DNA of 31,888 nt from a virus, in the IMG/VR virus record IMGVR_UViG_3300020478_000036, positions 1 to 31,888 of that record. One strand, given 5' to 3'. Under the pieces are notes generated by a model, which saw nothing but the letters and a program-made list of their open reading frames with translations, ran no database searches and was not told the origin of the DNA. Positions 1-7,173 of the stretch are shown here, in pieces; positions within the stretch are counted from its first letter, which is position 1, and each line of letters opens with the position of its first letter. The position numbers were made by a program, and so were the translations under genes.

Positions 1-230
1 CCTATCCTTACCTATCCTAACCTACCTATCCATCCTTACCTATCCTTACCTATCCTTACCTATCCTCCAGTTACCTTTATTTATTTTTATTTTACCGTTA
101 GCTGACCACTGAGTGTATCCTTATCCATCTTCCACCTACCTTACCTATCCTCCAGCTATCCTCACCTATCCTACCGATACCTTCCTTATCCTTCTTCCTA
201 ACCTACCTAAAGTCCATTTACAAACTTAGG
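1..230. repeat. C-rich degenerate tandem repeats upstream of terL
   Basis: The first 66 bases are a nearly continuous run of CCTATCC units joined by TTA, TAA or A, and the + strand has no G until position 70. After a T-rich break at about 71-100 and a short mixed stretch, more units (ACCTATCC, CTATCCTC, CCTTATCC) continue to about 210. No convincing ORF lies here. The strand asymmetry and the place directly upstream of the terminase gene are compatible with a packaging, terminal or replication-linked site, but the function is not shown by sequence. The window starts inside the repeats, so the true length is unknown. Confidence 0.8.
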
Positions 231-277
231 GGGTTAGCAAAACTATTATATATATAAATACTATCATATATTTTAAA

Positions 278-305
278 TTGATTCACACTCTAAGAGTCCT
301 ATAGT
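278..305 (+). promoter_or_regulatory. Candidate sigma70-like promoter for the late region
   Basis: A TTGATT hexamer at 278-283 and TATAGT at 300-305 are separated by 16 bases, matching 4 of 6 and 5 of 6 positions of the -35 and -10 consensus. It lies in the non-coding leader about 90 bases before terL. The surroundings are very AT-rich (TATATATAAATA at 249-260), so chance matches are likely. A phage-polymerase promoter in this stretch cannot be excluded. Confidence 0.35.
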
Positions 306-338
306 TATATATAGAGATGTATTTGGCGCCCCTCTTAT

Positions 339-366
339 AGGAGACATTTAAATTTAAATGTCCCCT
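339..366. promoter_or_regulatory. Long palindrome 30 bases before terL
   Basis: Bases 343-362 are a perfect 20-base palindrome, GACATTTAAA/TTTAAATGTC. It extends by three more pairs on each side past a single A:C mismatch, giving a 28-base element. It could be an operator for a dimeric protein or an RNA hairpin in the terL leader. No T-tract follows it, so it is not a classic intrinsic terminator. Confidence 0.7.
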
Positions 367-395
367 TAAAGTTATAAATATGAGGATATAGAAAG

Positions 396-2063
396 ATGAG
401 TAGTAAAAAAGACTTATTGAAACTTCTTGAAGAAAAGAAGAAACGTGAAAACCTCATAGAATATGAAAAAGATTTTTCAAAGTTTGCTAATGATAATCTA
501 AAGATCATTACTAAAGATGCTAAGAAGGGGTTTGTCAATTTTAATTTCAACGACTGTCAAAATTTAATAACAGAAATTTTAGATAAACAGTTAGAAGAAA
601 CTGGTAAGGTTAGAGCAATTATATTAAAAGCTCGACAGCAAGGTATTAGTACCTACTGTGCAGGAAGAGTATTCTGGAAAACATATTTTACTCCACATGC
701 TCGTTCAGTTGTTATGGCTCATGACAGTGCAACATCAGACGCACTTTTTAATATGAGTAGAAACCTTATTAGAAATATGGAAAAGATTTATAAACCAAAA
801 GAATTAAAATCAAATGCTAAAGAGATTGTTATATCATCTCCACATTTTAAAAAAGATGAGGTTGGTGAAAAACCCGTAGCATCATACAGATTATATACAG
901 CGGGTTCTCCTGAAGCTGGTAGAGGTACAACCCCAACAATTGCACATTTATCTGAGGTTGCATTCTGGCAGCATGATGAAAAGATATTAGCTGGTTTGTT
1001 CCAGGGTATATCCGAAGCTGAGGGTACTGAAGTTATACTTGAGTCAACAGCTAACGGTGCAACAGGAGAATTTTATAGATTATGGAGAGGAGCCTTAGAA
1101 GGTGAAAATGAGTATACACCAATATTTTTACCTTGGTTTGTTACAAAAGAATATTACAGGGATCCTCCAGAAACATTCGAACGTTCCTCAGAGGAGGAGC
1201 TACTAGTAGAGCAATACGATCTAAATGACGGTCAACTCTACTGGCGTCGGTTGAAGATAGCTGAAGGTGGGGAACTTAAGTTCCGCCAGGAATACCCAGC
1301 AACTCCCGATGAAGCTTTTATTACGGCTGGCTCTTCAGTATTTGCATTGGACAAGTTAAATGAACTTGAACCTATAGCGCCTGAAAAAAGAATGCGCTTT
1401 GACTTTAATGCAAGTATGTGGGAAGATTCCACTGAAGGTAATTTCTATATATGGGAATATCCGGATTGGGATAGTAATTATGTAGTAGCTGCTGATGTAT
1501 CCTTAGGGGTAGGTCAAGATTATTCAGCAGCTGTTGTTATGAATACAGATAGGAAAGTAATTGGTTTGTTTAGAGACAACCATTTAGATCCGAGTAAGTT
1601 TGGTGATTTATTATTTTATTTAGGAAGATACTATAATAATGCATTGTTGACTGTTGAAAGTAATTCTATGGGGATAGCTACATTATCACGGCTTACTCAA
1701 ATGAATTATATAAATTTATATAAACAAACTAAAATCGCTGCTATATCTAAAGAGGAAGGTTTAGTTCCAGGTTTTAGAACAACACAATCAACGAAGCCTC
1801 ATATTATAGGTAACCTTAAAAATGCTGTTGAGAATGATGATATATGGATAGGTTCTCATATTATTATTCAGGAATTAAAAGATTATATATCAACAGAGTC
1901 AGGGAAAACTGAAGCTGCACCTGGGTGTCATGATGATACTGTTATGGCAATGGCAATTGCTTTAGAAACTCTACGAACACATTATGATAAATTAACAAGA
2001 GATAAAGTCCCGTGGTCTCAGAGAGCTGGTCAGTTTACACAAGACCAGACTGAGTGGATTTAA
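396..2063 (+). CDS. terL: Terminase large subunit
   Basis: This 555-aa protein is the ATPase-nuclease motor that packages DNA through the portal into the prohead. A Walker-A-like loop KARQQGIST is at residues 78-86, a Walker-B-like stretch TIAHLSEVAF at 181-190, and a coupling motif LESTANG at about 215-221. The C-terminal RNase-H-fold nuclease shows its acidic residues at AADVS (D367), VESNS (E421) and HDDT (D513/D514). Length is normal for the family. The ATG has a GAGGATAG-type SD. It is the first gene after a 395-base non-coding leader, and no small terminase subunit is recognisable in the window. A stretch around 1140-1430 is visibly richer in GC than the flanks, which hints at mosaicism. 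Confidence 0.95.
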   Translation: MSSKKDLLKLLEEKKKRENLIEYEKDFSKFANDNLKIITKDAKKGFVNFNFNDCQNLITEILDKQLEETGKVRAIILKARQQGISTYCAGRVFWKTYFTPHARSVVMAHDSATSDALFNMSRNLIRNMEKIYKPKELKSNAKEIVISSPHFKKDEVGEKPVASYRLYTAGSPEAGRGTTPTIAHLSEVAFWQHDEKILAGLFQGISEAEGTEVILESTANGATGEFYRLWRGALEGENEYTPIFLPWFVTKEYYRDPPETFERSSEEELLVEQYDLNDGQLYWRRLKIAEGGELKFRQEYPATPDEAFITAGSSVFALDKLNELEPIAPEKRMRFDFNASMWEDSTEGNFYIWEYPDWDSNYVVAADVSLGVGQDYSAAVVMNTDRKVIGLFRDNHLDPSKFGDLLFYLGRYYNNALLTVESNSMGIATLSRLTQMNYINLYKQTKIAAISKEEGLVPGFRTTQSTKPHIIGNLKNAVENDDIWIGSHIIIQELKDYISTESGKTEAAPGCHDDTVMAMAIALETLRTHYDKLTRDKVPWSQRAGQFTQDQTEWI

Positions 2064-2082
2064 CAGAATCCCGTTGTCCTCA

Positions 2083-2114
2083 CTGCTCCGGCGGAAGCAG
2101 GGGATATATCCGCC
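2083..2114 (+). promoter_or_regulatory. GC-rich alternative hairpins between terL and lysozyme
   Basis: The 67-base gap after terL is much richer in GC than its surroundings and contains three competing pairings: CTGCT (2083-2087) with AGCAG (2096-2100), GGCGGA (2090-2095) with TCCGCC (2109-2114), and the palindrome GGATATATCC (2102-2111). The SD for the lysozyme (AGGAG, about 2121-2125) follows. This could be an RNA processing or translation-control element. It lacks the T-run of an intrinsic terminator. Confidence 0.5.
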
Positions 2115-2130
2115 ATTTATAGGAGTTAAA

Positions 2131-2574
2131 ATGAATATTGAAAAATTAAGGGAAGAATTAAAAATTGATGAAGGTTGTGTTAATGAAATATATAAAGATC
2201 ACCTCGGTTATCCTACTTTTGGGATTGGCCACCTCATTACTGACTCCGATCCTGAGTATGGTTTAGAAGTTGGTACTGAGATTGGAGAAGAAAGAGTTAA
2301 TGATGTTTTTGAACAAGATATAAAAACAGTTATTGATGATTGTGAAAATGAATATGTATTCTTTAATGATCTTCCTGAAGAAGCTCAACATATAGTTGCG
2401 AATATGATGTTTAATATGGGTAAACCTCGAATGCAGAAATTTCTTAAGTTTAAAGTAGCTCTTGCAGAACATAACTGGGAGAAAGCTGCAATAGAAATGG
2501 AAGATAGTTTATGGCATAAACAAGTAACTAATCGAGCTAATAGACTTATTGAAAGAATGAAAAATGTCGCATAA
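2131..2574 (+). CDS. Endolysin, T4-type lysozyme (GH24)
   Basis: This 147-aa muramidase would cleave the glycan strands of peptidoglycan at lysis. It aligns along its length with T4 lysozyme: IDEG with catalytic Glu14, YKD with Asp23, the PTFGIGH stretch with Thr29 (equivalent to T4 Thr26), a central NMMFNMG, and C-terminal NRANRLIERM. It lacks a signal peptide or signal anchor, so release should depend on a holin. I chose the ATG at 2131 because AGGAG lies just upstream. An upstream TTG at 2074 would add 19 residues with no SD and run through the structured GC-rich gap. It is shorter than T4 lysozyme (164 aa). Confidence 0.93.
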   Translation: MNIEKLREELKIDEGCVNEIYKDHLGYPTFGIGHLITDSDPEYGLEVGTEIGEERVNDVFEQDIKTVIDDCENEYVFFNDLPEEAQHIVANMMFNMGKPRMQKFLKFKVALAEHNWEKAAIEMEDSLWHKQVTNRANRLIERMKNVA

Positions 2575-2716
2575 GAAGATAAGACGTGCTGCTATACGTT
2601 ATCAGAATAGTCAAGCTCGTAGAGGAAATTATATACCGTCAATTGAGGAAGCTATACAAGAGGTTTTAAAAACTCAAAATGACAACAAAGAAACTACAAC
2701 CAGAATCAAAGTATAA
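2564..2716 (+). CDS. Small basic protein overlapping lysozyme and the next gene
   Basis: This 50-aa ORF begins in the last codons of the lysozyme gene, fills the 104-base gap and runs 38 bases into the next gene in another frame. The product starts MSHKKIRRAAIRYQ and ends KETTTRIKV; it is strongly basic at the N terminus and has no membrane segment. The purine-rich GAAAGAATGAAAA before the ATG is only a modest SD. It is supported mainly by coverage of an otherwise empty gap and by the tight packing of the operon. I do not recognise the family. Confidence 0.55.
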   Translation: MSHKKIRRAAIRYQNSQARRGNYIPSIEEAIQEVLKTQNDNKETTTRIKV

Positions 2717-2987
2717 TGAATATGATGAGGATGGAGATGGTATAGTTTCAGATTCTGAACTAGCGCATGTAAAAGAAATAAAGGAAACAGAAACTGCTTT
2801 GAGAAAACATTTAGCACAATTACGTATGGCAAGATATACATTAATAGGAATGGGTGTTTTTACTGTTGCAATGTTTTTTGTTCCTTTAGAAAGAGTTGAA
2901 GCATTATCTGATTTATCTAATTTGTTTTATATTTCAGGTGCAGGTATTGTTGGTGCGTATATGGGATTTAACAAAATTAAAAAATAA
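2679..2987 (+). CDS. Two-TM membrane protein with EF-hand-like loop, candidate holin
   Basis: This 102-aa protein has an acidic calcium-binding-like loop DEDGDGIVSDSE at about residues 16-27, a charged helical linker (about 30-50), then two hydrophobic segments (about 53-68 and 83-98) separated by a short charged turn, and a basic tail KIKK. The order lysozyme, small gene, small membrane protein suggests a holin or another lysis component. I recall similar EF-hand-plus-two-TM proteins in marine phages, but none with an established function. The EF-hand loop fits the D-x-D-x-D-G pattern and ends in Glu at position 12, so metal binding is plausible. Holin activity is inferred from context only. 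Confidence 0.75.
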   Translation: MTTKKLQPESKYNEYDEDGDGIVSDSELAHVKEIKETETALRKHLAQLRMARYTLIGMGVFTVAMFFVPLERVEALSDLSNLFYISGAGIVGAYMGFNKIKK

Positions 2988-2996
2988 GAGGATGAT

Positions 2997-3200
2997 ATGA
3001 TAATGTTTTTTGTTTTTGTTGCCACAATGGTTGGTGTAAATAATGCAGAGTTTATTGATACTGCTAAAAAAGAAATGACAAGTGGTCATGAATGGGCGTA
3101 TGTTGGGAAGAAAGAACCTAATGGTAAAGTACCAGCATTAACTATAAAACCAACAGTTGGTAATGAATATATTCTATTTAAATTAAAAAAAGATTTTTAA
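2997..3200 (+). CDS. Small secreted or membrane-anchored hypothetical protein
   Basis: This 67-aa protein has a hydrophobic N terminus (MIMFFVFVATMVGVNNA) that could be a signal peptide or anchor, followed by a short polar domain with the pattern GHEWAYVGKKEP and ending ILFKLKKDF. AGAGG at 2987-2991 supports a start at 2997, although the ATG at 3003 is also possible. Related short proteins with an 'xWxYVGK' core occur in marine podoviruses as far as I recall, without known function. It lies between the EF-hand membrane protein and the DUF1289-like gene. Confidence 0.7.
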   Translation: MIMFFVFVATMVGVNNAEFIDTAKKEMTSGHEWAYVGKKEPNGKVPALTIKPTVGNEYILFKLKKDF

Positions 3201-3494
3201 ATGGAATGTCAAGGCATCTGTACTTTAAATGAAGACGACTATTGTATAGGATGTGGTAGATCTATTAAAGAAATTATATTAACAGGGGAAAGATATAAAA
3301 TGAGAGACAAGTTATTAAAAGCATGGCAACTTTATGCCGAAGGAAATAAGCAAAAGCATTTAGCAAATATAGAAGTATATTTAAATCAATCTGTAGGTAT
3401 TGGTGAGCATAGTGATATTTTAGAGGCTTTAGAACAAGAAGCTGAAAAGGTATCTTACTGGGATGATCAATTACATGTGATAAGTAAATTATGA
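3201..3494 (+). CDS. DUF1289-like Cys motif joined to a phage hypothetical domain
   Basis: This 97-aa ORF appears to be two domains. Residues 1-28 carry C-x3-C-x8-C-x2-C with GCGRSIKEI, the signature of DUF1289, a small bacterial Cys family of unknown function that may bind metal. From Met34 (RYKMRDKLLKAWQLYAEGN) it continues as a helical phage protein with VGIGEHSDILEALE, a pattern I recall as a free-standing hypothetical protein in marine phages. The second domain has its own start: the ATG at 3300-3302 is preceded by AGGGGAAAG, so a shorter 64-aa product may also be made. The start at 3201 directly abuts the previous stop and has only a weak SD (AAAAAAAGA). Confidence 0.75.
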   Translation: MECQGICTLNEDDYCIGCGRSIKEIILTGERYKMRDKLLKAWQLYAEGNKQKHLANIEVYLNQSVGIGEHSDILEALEQEAEKVSYWDDQLHVISKL

Positions 3495-3495
3495 A

Positions 3496-3792
3496 ATGTT
3501 ATACACACATAAAAATAATAGGTTGCTTATAGAAGGTTCTACAGGAAAAGTTTATAAAGATAATGAACTATTATTTAAAGGTAACAGTTATGTTGCTATA
3601 AAGTTATTTATTAAGAACTCAGATAATAATGAGAACGTATTAAAAATGTTTGAAGCACAATTAACAATGCGTGAGCAATGTAGATTTGATGCACAAACAA
3701 AGAGTGAACGATTGAACCCAGGAGCGGATCATGAACGAGAGATACATTCAGCGACCAAAGGAAGTAAAAGTAAAACCCGTAAAAGAAAATAA
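3496..3792 (+). CDS. Small hypothetical protein with basic tail
   Basis: This 98-aa ORF starts two bases after the previous stop. The first ~35 residues (RLLIEGSTGKVYKDNELLFKG) look like a small beta-rich module with a glycine turn. The middle is helical and charged, and the tail is Lys/Arg/Ser-rich (KGSKSKTRKRK). Its last 62 bases overlap the next gene in another frame, so the tail composition may partly reflect that overlap. No family is recognised. The position before the portal suggests a head-assembly or DNA-binding accessory role, which is inference only. Confidence 0.65.
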   Translation: MLYTHKNNRLLIEGSTGKVYKDNELLFKGNSYVAIKLFIKNSDNNENVLKMFEAQLTMREQCRFDAQTKSERLNPGADHEREIHSATKGSKSKTRKRK

Positions 3793-3892
3793 AAAGGAAG
3801 AAAAAAGAGAACTTCCTAAAGCGGGTAGTTATACTGTTGCTGATTTAGAACAATCAAAAAAGATATATTCAAGTACTGGAGGTAAATACTAA
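3731..3892 (+). CDS. Small charged protein directly upstream of portal
   Basis: This 53-aa ORF begins with ATG preceded by AGGAGCGGATC, a good SD inside the preceding gene, and ends in a TAATG overlap with the portal start. The product (starts MNERYIQRPKEVKVKP, ends SSTGGKY) is rich in Lys and Glu in its first half and has the short segment SYTVADLEQSKKIY near the end. It explains the otherwise empty 3793-3891 stretch. Short proteins at this position occur in other podoviruses. The function is unknown. Confidence 0.7.
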   Translation: MNERYIQRPKEVKVKPVKENKKEEKRELPKAGSYTVADLEQSKKIYSSTGGKY

Positions 3893-6054
3893 TGGCATCT
3901 CCAGGTTATAAAGAAGTAGTTACTGATGAACAATTAATTAATTTAATTGAAACAGGTGTACATAATTCTTCAGGAGATTGGTTAAATGCAACTGATTTAG
4001 CTAGAGAAAGATTAAAAGCTACTTATGAATATGCAGGATTAGCAAATTATCATTTAGCACCACAAGGTGTTAGTACTATTGTTGATACAAGTACAACAGA
4101 AGTAATTGAAGCTTATACTGCAGTTATATCTGATTTGTTTTTAGCGAATAATAAGTTAGCTCGTTTTGTTCCGTATGATGAAAGTCCAGGTTCATTTAAA
4201 GCAGCAAAAGATGGTTCTGCTTTAGTTAATTACTGTTTATTTAAAAAGAATAGTGGGTGGGAAATTTTACAACAGTGGATTAAATCTTCTTTGTTATGGA
4301 AGAATGCAATCTGTCGTTGGTATTATGTAGAAGATACTCAATATGTTTTTGAAGAGTATGAAAAGATTTCTCAATCAGCTTTAGATGAAATATTAGCTGA
4401 TGATAATACAGAAATTGTTGGAAGTTTAGAATTTGAAAATCAATTTAGTAATGTTGATCCATTAGCAGGTAGTCAACCTGAAGCTGAAATGGTATATATT
4501 AATGTAAGAATAAAAAAGAAATTAGATAAGTCAAGAGTTAAAATTGAAATAGTTCCACCAGAAAGTTTTCGTATTTCAAGGGAAGCAACTTGTATTACTG
4601 ATGCTTCTTTTGTTGGTATCCAAACTGAAATGACACGTTCTGAAATAAGACAATATTATCCGGAAGCTGCTGATAGTATTGATAACTGGGATGAACTTAA
4701 AGGTAGTGAGTCTTGGTTTGGTGCATCATCATACTCAGAAGATGTTGCTGCACGTAAACTTGTAACAGGTCAAGAGTATCATGACGGTGCATTATTACAT
4801 GAAGATAATCCGTTAGAAGCTAATAGATCAATTACAGTTACAGAATCTTGGTTAAATGTTGATCGAGATGGTGATGGTATTGCTGAATTAAAACATTTTA
4901 TTACTGTTGGTAAAAATATATTAGCAGAAGAAGATGTTGAATCAATACCTTTAGCAAGTATTGTTCCAATAGATATTCCACATGAATTCTTTGGATTATC
5001 TATGGCAGACTTTACACGTAGTAGTACATTAGCAAGTACAGCAATATTAAGAGGATTTGTTGAAAATACATATTTAACAAACTATGCACCTAAGTTAGCT
5101 GATCCTAATATTGTAGACTTCAGTGCATTACAGAATATGAAGCCTAAGCAAATCATTCCTACAAATGGTAATCCAACACAAGCTGTTGCACCATTAACAC
5201 CTGATACAATTTCTTCAGGTACAGTACCGTTGCTAGAACATTTACAATTAATAAAAGAACAAGCAACAGGAATGTCTAAAGCTGCACAAGGTTTAAATGA
5301 TACATTATATATCTCAGGTAACTCAGAACAAAAGTTACAAGCAGTACAATCTGCTGCTCAAAAGAGAATCCAGCATATTGCAAGACGATTTGCTGAAACC
5401 GGATTTAAGAGATTAGTTCAAGGTATCTATGAAACTATGCACAAGAATATGAAAGGTAAAATTAATTATAACCTTGATGGTGTATATGGTACTATAGATA
5501 TGTCAACACTTCCATCGAAGATGGATGTGGAAATTTTGTTAGATATTGGAGAAAATTCAAATTCAAATACTATTAGTAAGTTATCTAAGATAGGTGCAGA
5601 AATATTACCTGCATTAAATCAGCAAGGTGCAGGAATGGTAATACGTCCTGAGGCTCCAGCTGTCTTAGCAACTAAATTAATAGAATCAATGAATCTAGAT
5701 AGTAATGATTTCCTAGAAGATTATACAACAGATGAGTTTAAGCAGAAAGCTGTTAAAGCATTACAAGAACAGTCTCAAGCTGCTGAAGTTAAGAAACAAG
5801 CAGAGCAAAAGAAGCTACAAGCTGATGCCGCTTTAGCGGAGGCGAACGTAGCGTTCACAGGTGCTCAAACAAAGAATACATTTGATGATAATGCAAAACA
5901 ATTGGCTATATCAATTGATAGGCATTTTCAAGAATGGGCAGACCTTACTATTAAGGCGACTAAGGAAGGAACGGAGTTACCTCCGCATCCTAACTATGGT
6001 GAAATAATACAAATGGCCAGAGGGTTGTTGCAAATGTCAAAACCTCAAGGCTAA
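3892..6054 (+). CDS. Portal protein, P22/N4-type
   Basis: This 720-aa protein would form the dodecameric ring at the capsid vertex through which DNA is packaged and ejected. Recognisable parts are a mixed N-terminal region, a central segment with DRDGDGIAELKHF and PHEFFGLSMADF followed by the helical stem region typical of large podovirus portals, and a C-terminal Gln/Ala/Lys-rich helix (about residues 620-665), as in the barrel of P22 portal. Length matches the P22-type group. It overlaps the upstream gene by one base (TAATG) with SD GGAGGT at about 3879. Confidence is high from sequence pattern and position between terminase and scaffold. Confidence 0.9.
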   Translation: MASPGYKEVVTDEQLINLIETGVHNSSGDWLNATDLARERLKATYEYAGLANYHLAPQGVSTIVDTSTTEVIEAYTAVISDLFLANNKLARFVPYDESPGSFKAAKDGSALVNYCLFKKNSGWEILQQWIKSSLLWKNAICRWYYVEDTQYVFEEYEKISQSALDEILADDNTEIVGSLEFENQFSNVDPLAGSQPEAEMVYINVRIKKKLDKSRVKIEIVPPESFRISREATCITDASFVGIQTEMTRSEIRQYYPEAADSIDNWDELKGSESWFGASSYSEDVAARKLVTGQEYHDGALLHEDNPLEANRSITVTESWLNVDRDGDGIAELKHFITVGKNILAEEDVESIPLASIVPIDIPHEFFGLSMADFTRSSTLASTAILRGFVENTYLTNYAPKLADPNIVDFSALQNMKPKQIIPTNGNPTQAVAPLTPDTISSGTVPLLEHLQLIKEQATGMSKAAQGLNDTLYISGNSEQKLQAVQSAAQKRIQHIARRFAETGFKRLVQGIYETMHKNMKGKINYNLDGVYGTIDMSTLPSKMDVEILLDIGENSNSNTISKLSKIGAEILPALNQQGAGMVIRPEAPAVLATKLIESMNLDSNDFLEDYTTDEFKQKAVKALQEQSQAAEVKKQAEQKKLQADAALAEANVAFTGAQTKNTFDDNAKQLAISIDRHFQEWADLTIKATKEGTELPPHPNYGEIIQMARGLLQMSKPQG
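5828..5856. repeat. Pair of GC-rich inverted repeats inside portal gene
   Basis: CCGCTTTAGCGG (5828-5839) and GAACGTAGCGTTC (5844-5856) are two back-to-back 5-bp stems with 2- and 3-base loops, forming a GC-rich island within an AT-rich gene. They encode the Ala-rich helix ALAEANVAF. They may be a mobile or recombinogenic palindromic element, or an mRNA structure. I see no other copy in the window. Confidence 0.55.
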
Positions 6055-6080
6055 TCTTGCTTTTAAAAGGAGAAGCTATT

Positions 6081-6479
6081 ATGGTTAATATAGACCAACT
6101 TATGCCTTATACGATAGGCTTTGATCGTATGTTTAATATGTTAAATAGAGACTTTGTTCCATCAACATATCCACCTTATAATATTAGAAAGGTAGGTGAA
6201 TATAATTTTTATATTGATATGGCATTAGCCGGATTTAATAAAGATGATATTGAAGTTAAAATTGCTGATGGAGAACTTTCTGTTAAATCTAAAGTTAAGA
6301 ATAATGATAAAGAAGAAACTTTATATAAAGGAATAGCACAACGTAGTTTTAATAAACTATTTACATTAGCTGATGATGTTGAAGTTAAAGATGCTGAGTT
6401 AACTAATGGAATGCTTACAATTAGTCTGGAAAAAATTGTTCCAGATGAAAAGAAACCTAGAGTAATTAAAATTAATTAG
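6081..6479 (+). CDS. hsp20: Small heat-shock protein Hsp20 (IbpA-like)
   Basis: This 132-aa chaperone has the IbpA layout: an N-terminal FDRMFNML segment (residues 14-21), an alpha-crystallin domain with YNFYIDMALAGFNKDDIEV and LTNGMLTISLEK, and the C-terminal IxI anchor as VIKI. AAAAGGAGAAG upstream supports the ATG at 6081; starting at 6057 would add residues that overlap this SD. Hsp20 genes are known in marine cyanophages and other marine phages. Its place between portal and scaffold suggests it protects capsid or tail subunits from aggregation during assembly rather than serving the host, which is inference. Confidence 0.92.
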   Translation: MVNIDQLMPYTIGFDRMFNMLNRDFVPSTYPPYNIRKVGEYNFYIDMALAGFNKDDIEVKIADGELSVKSKVKNNDKEETLYKGIAQRSFNKLFTLADDVEVKDAELTNGMLTISLEKIVPDEKKPRVIKIN

Positions 6480-6490
6480 GGAGATATAAT

Positions 6491-6796
6491 ATGGCTGTAG
6501 GAACAGTAACAATGTCCGTAGCAGGTGTAGGTGGTGCTCAATCAGGTACTATTACTACTGGTGCGGGAACAGGTGCAGGCGTGATTATGGTTTGTAATGA
6601 TACAGATTCACCTATCACATATAATGTAGCAACAGCAGGTACTGATGTACAGACTGGTTTAAAATTAGATGCAAAAGCATTTACTAGAATAACAGGTCTT
6701 AATAATGGTGCACAAACTTTAACTAGTGTTAAAACTGCACATGGTACTGCCGCACAGAATGGTGAAATTGTTTACATAACATTAGCGAGTGCATAA
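6491..6796 (+). CDS. Gly/Thr-rich small structural protein, candidate decoration protein
   Basis: This 101-aa protein is made of Gly, Ala, Thr and Val in a beta-rich pattern (AGVGGAQSGTITTGAGTGAG near the start, EIVYITLASA at the end). Charged residues are few and there is no membrane segment. This composition and its place in the head module fit a capsid decoration or stabilising protein. SD GGGAGA lies 6 bases before the ATG. It overlaps the next gene by one base (TAATG). No specific family is recognised. Confidence 0.75.
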   Translation: MAVGTVTMSVAGVGGAQSGTITTGAGTGAGVIMVCNDTDSPITYNVATAGTDVQTGLKLDAKAFTRITGLNNGAQTLTSVKTAHGTAAQNGEIVYITLASA

Positions 6797-7173
6797 TGAC
6801 AAAAGATGAGGATAAACCTTATCGTAAAATGATTAAGGAAAAATATAGACAGGTAGCTGAGAAGAGGCTAGGTAACGATAAATCCTACGGCAATCATAAA
6901 ATTCATCCAGACGAATTAGCGCGACGTGCCCATGTTCAAGGGCACTTCGCAGCAAAAGAAAGAGATGCATTTTTTGATGAAGTATATGGAGAAGTGTTAG
7001 TTGATTTGTTTTGTGAATGGTTAAAGACAGATTCACATGAAACTAAGTCAAGAGAATTCCTATACTCAACAGCTATGGCTTTAGGAAGTGTAAAAGAAAA
7101 AATGATACATTTTGAAACTTATGGAAAGAATGTTCCACATTTAAAAGAGGACAACGAGAATGAGACAAATTGA
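6796..7173 (+). CDS. Hypothetical head-module protein
   Basis: This 125-aa hydrophilic, largely helical protein starts in a TAATG overlap and ends with an overlap onto the next gene. It shows ELARRAHVQGHFAAKERDAFF in two pieces around residues 39-59 and DLFCEWLKTDSHETKSREFLY later, which is reminiscent of small helical phage proteins near scaffolds. No catalytic motif is seen. It is part of a head operon between the Gly/Thr-rich protein and the scaffold. Confidence 0.75.
   Translation: MTKDEDKPYRKMIKEKYRQVAEKRLGNDKSYGNHKIHPDELARRAHVQGHFAAKERDAFFDEVYGEVLVDLFCEWLKTDSHETKSREFLYSTAMALGSVKEKMIHFETYGKNVPHLKEDNENETN

Noticed and set aside
1-210. CRISPR array
   Set aside because: Units are about 10 bases, contiguous and degenerate, without unique spacers or cas genes.
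284-310. T7-like phage RNA polymerase promoter (CCTATAGTTATA)
   Set aside because: Only a short resemblance to the CTATAG core and no second copy found elsewhere in the window; a sigma70-like reading is at least as good.
2074-2130. Upstream TTG start extending the lysozyme
   Set aside because: No SD, runs through a structured GC-rich gap, and the extra residues have no counterpart in T4-type lysozymes; the ATG at 2131 has AGGAG.
6057-6080. Upstream start for Hsp20
   Set aside because: The added codons overlap the AAAAGGAG that serves as SD for the ATG at 6081, and the family start (near FDRMFN) fits the later ATG.
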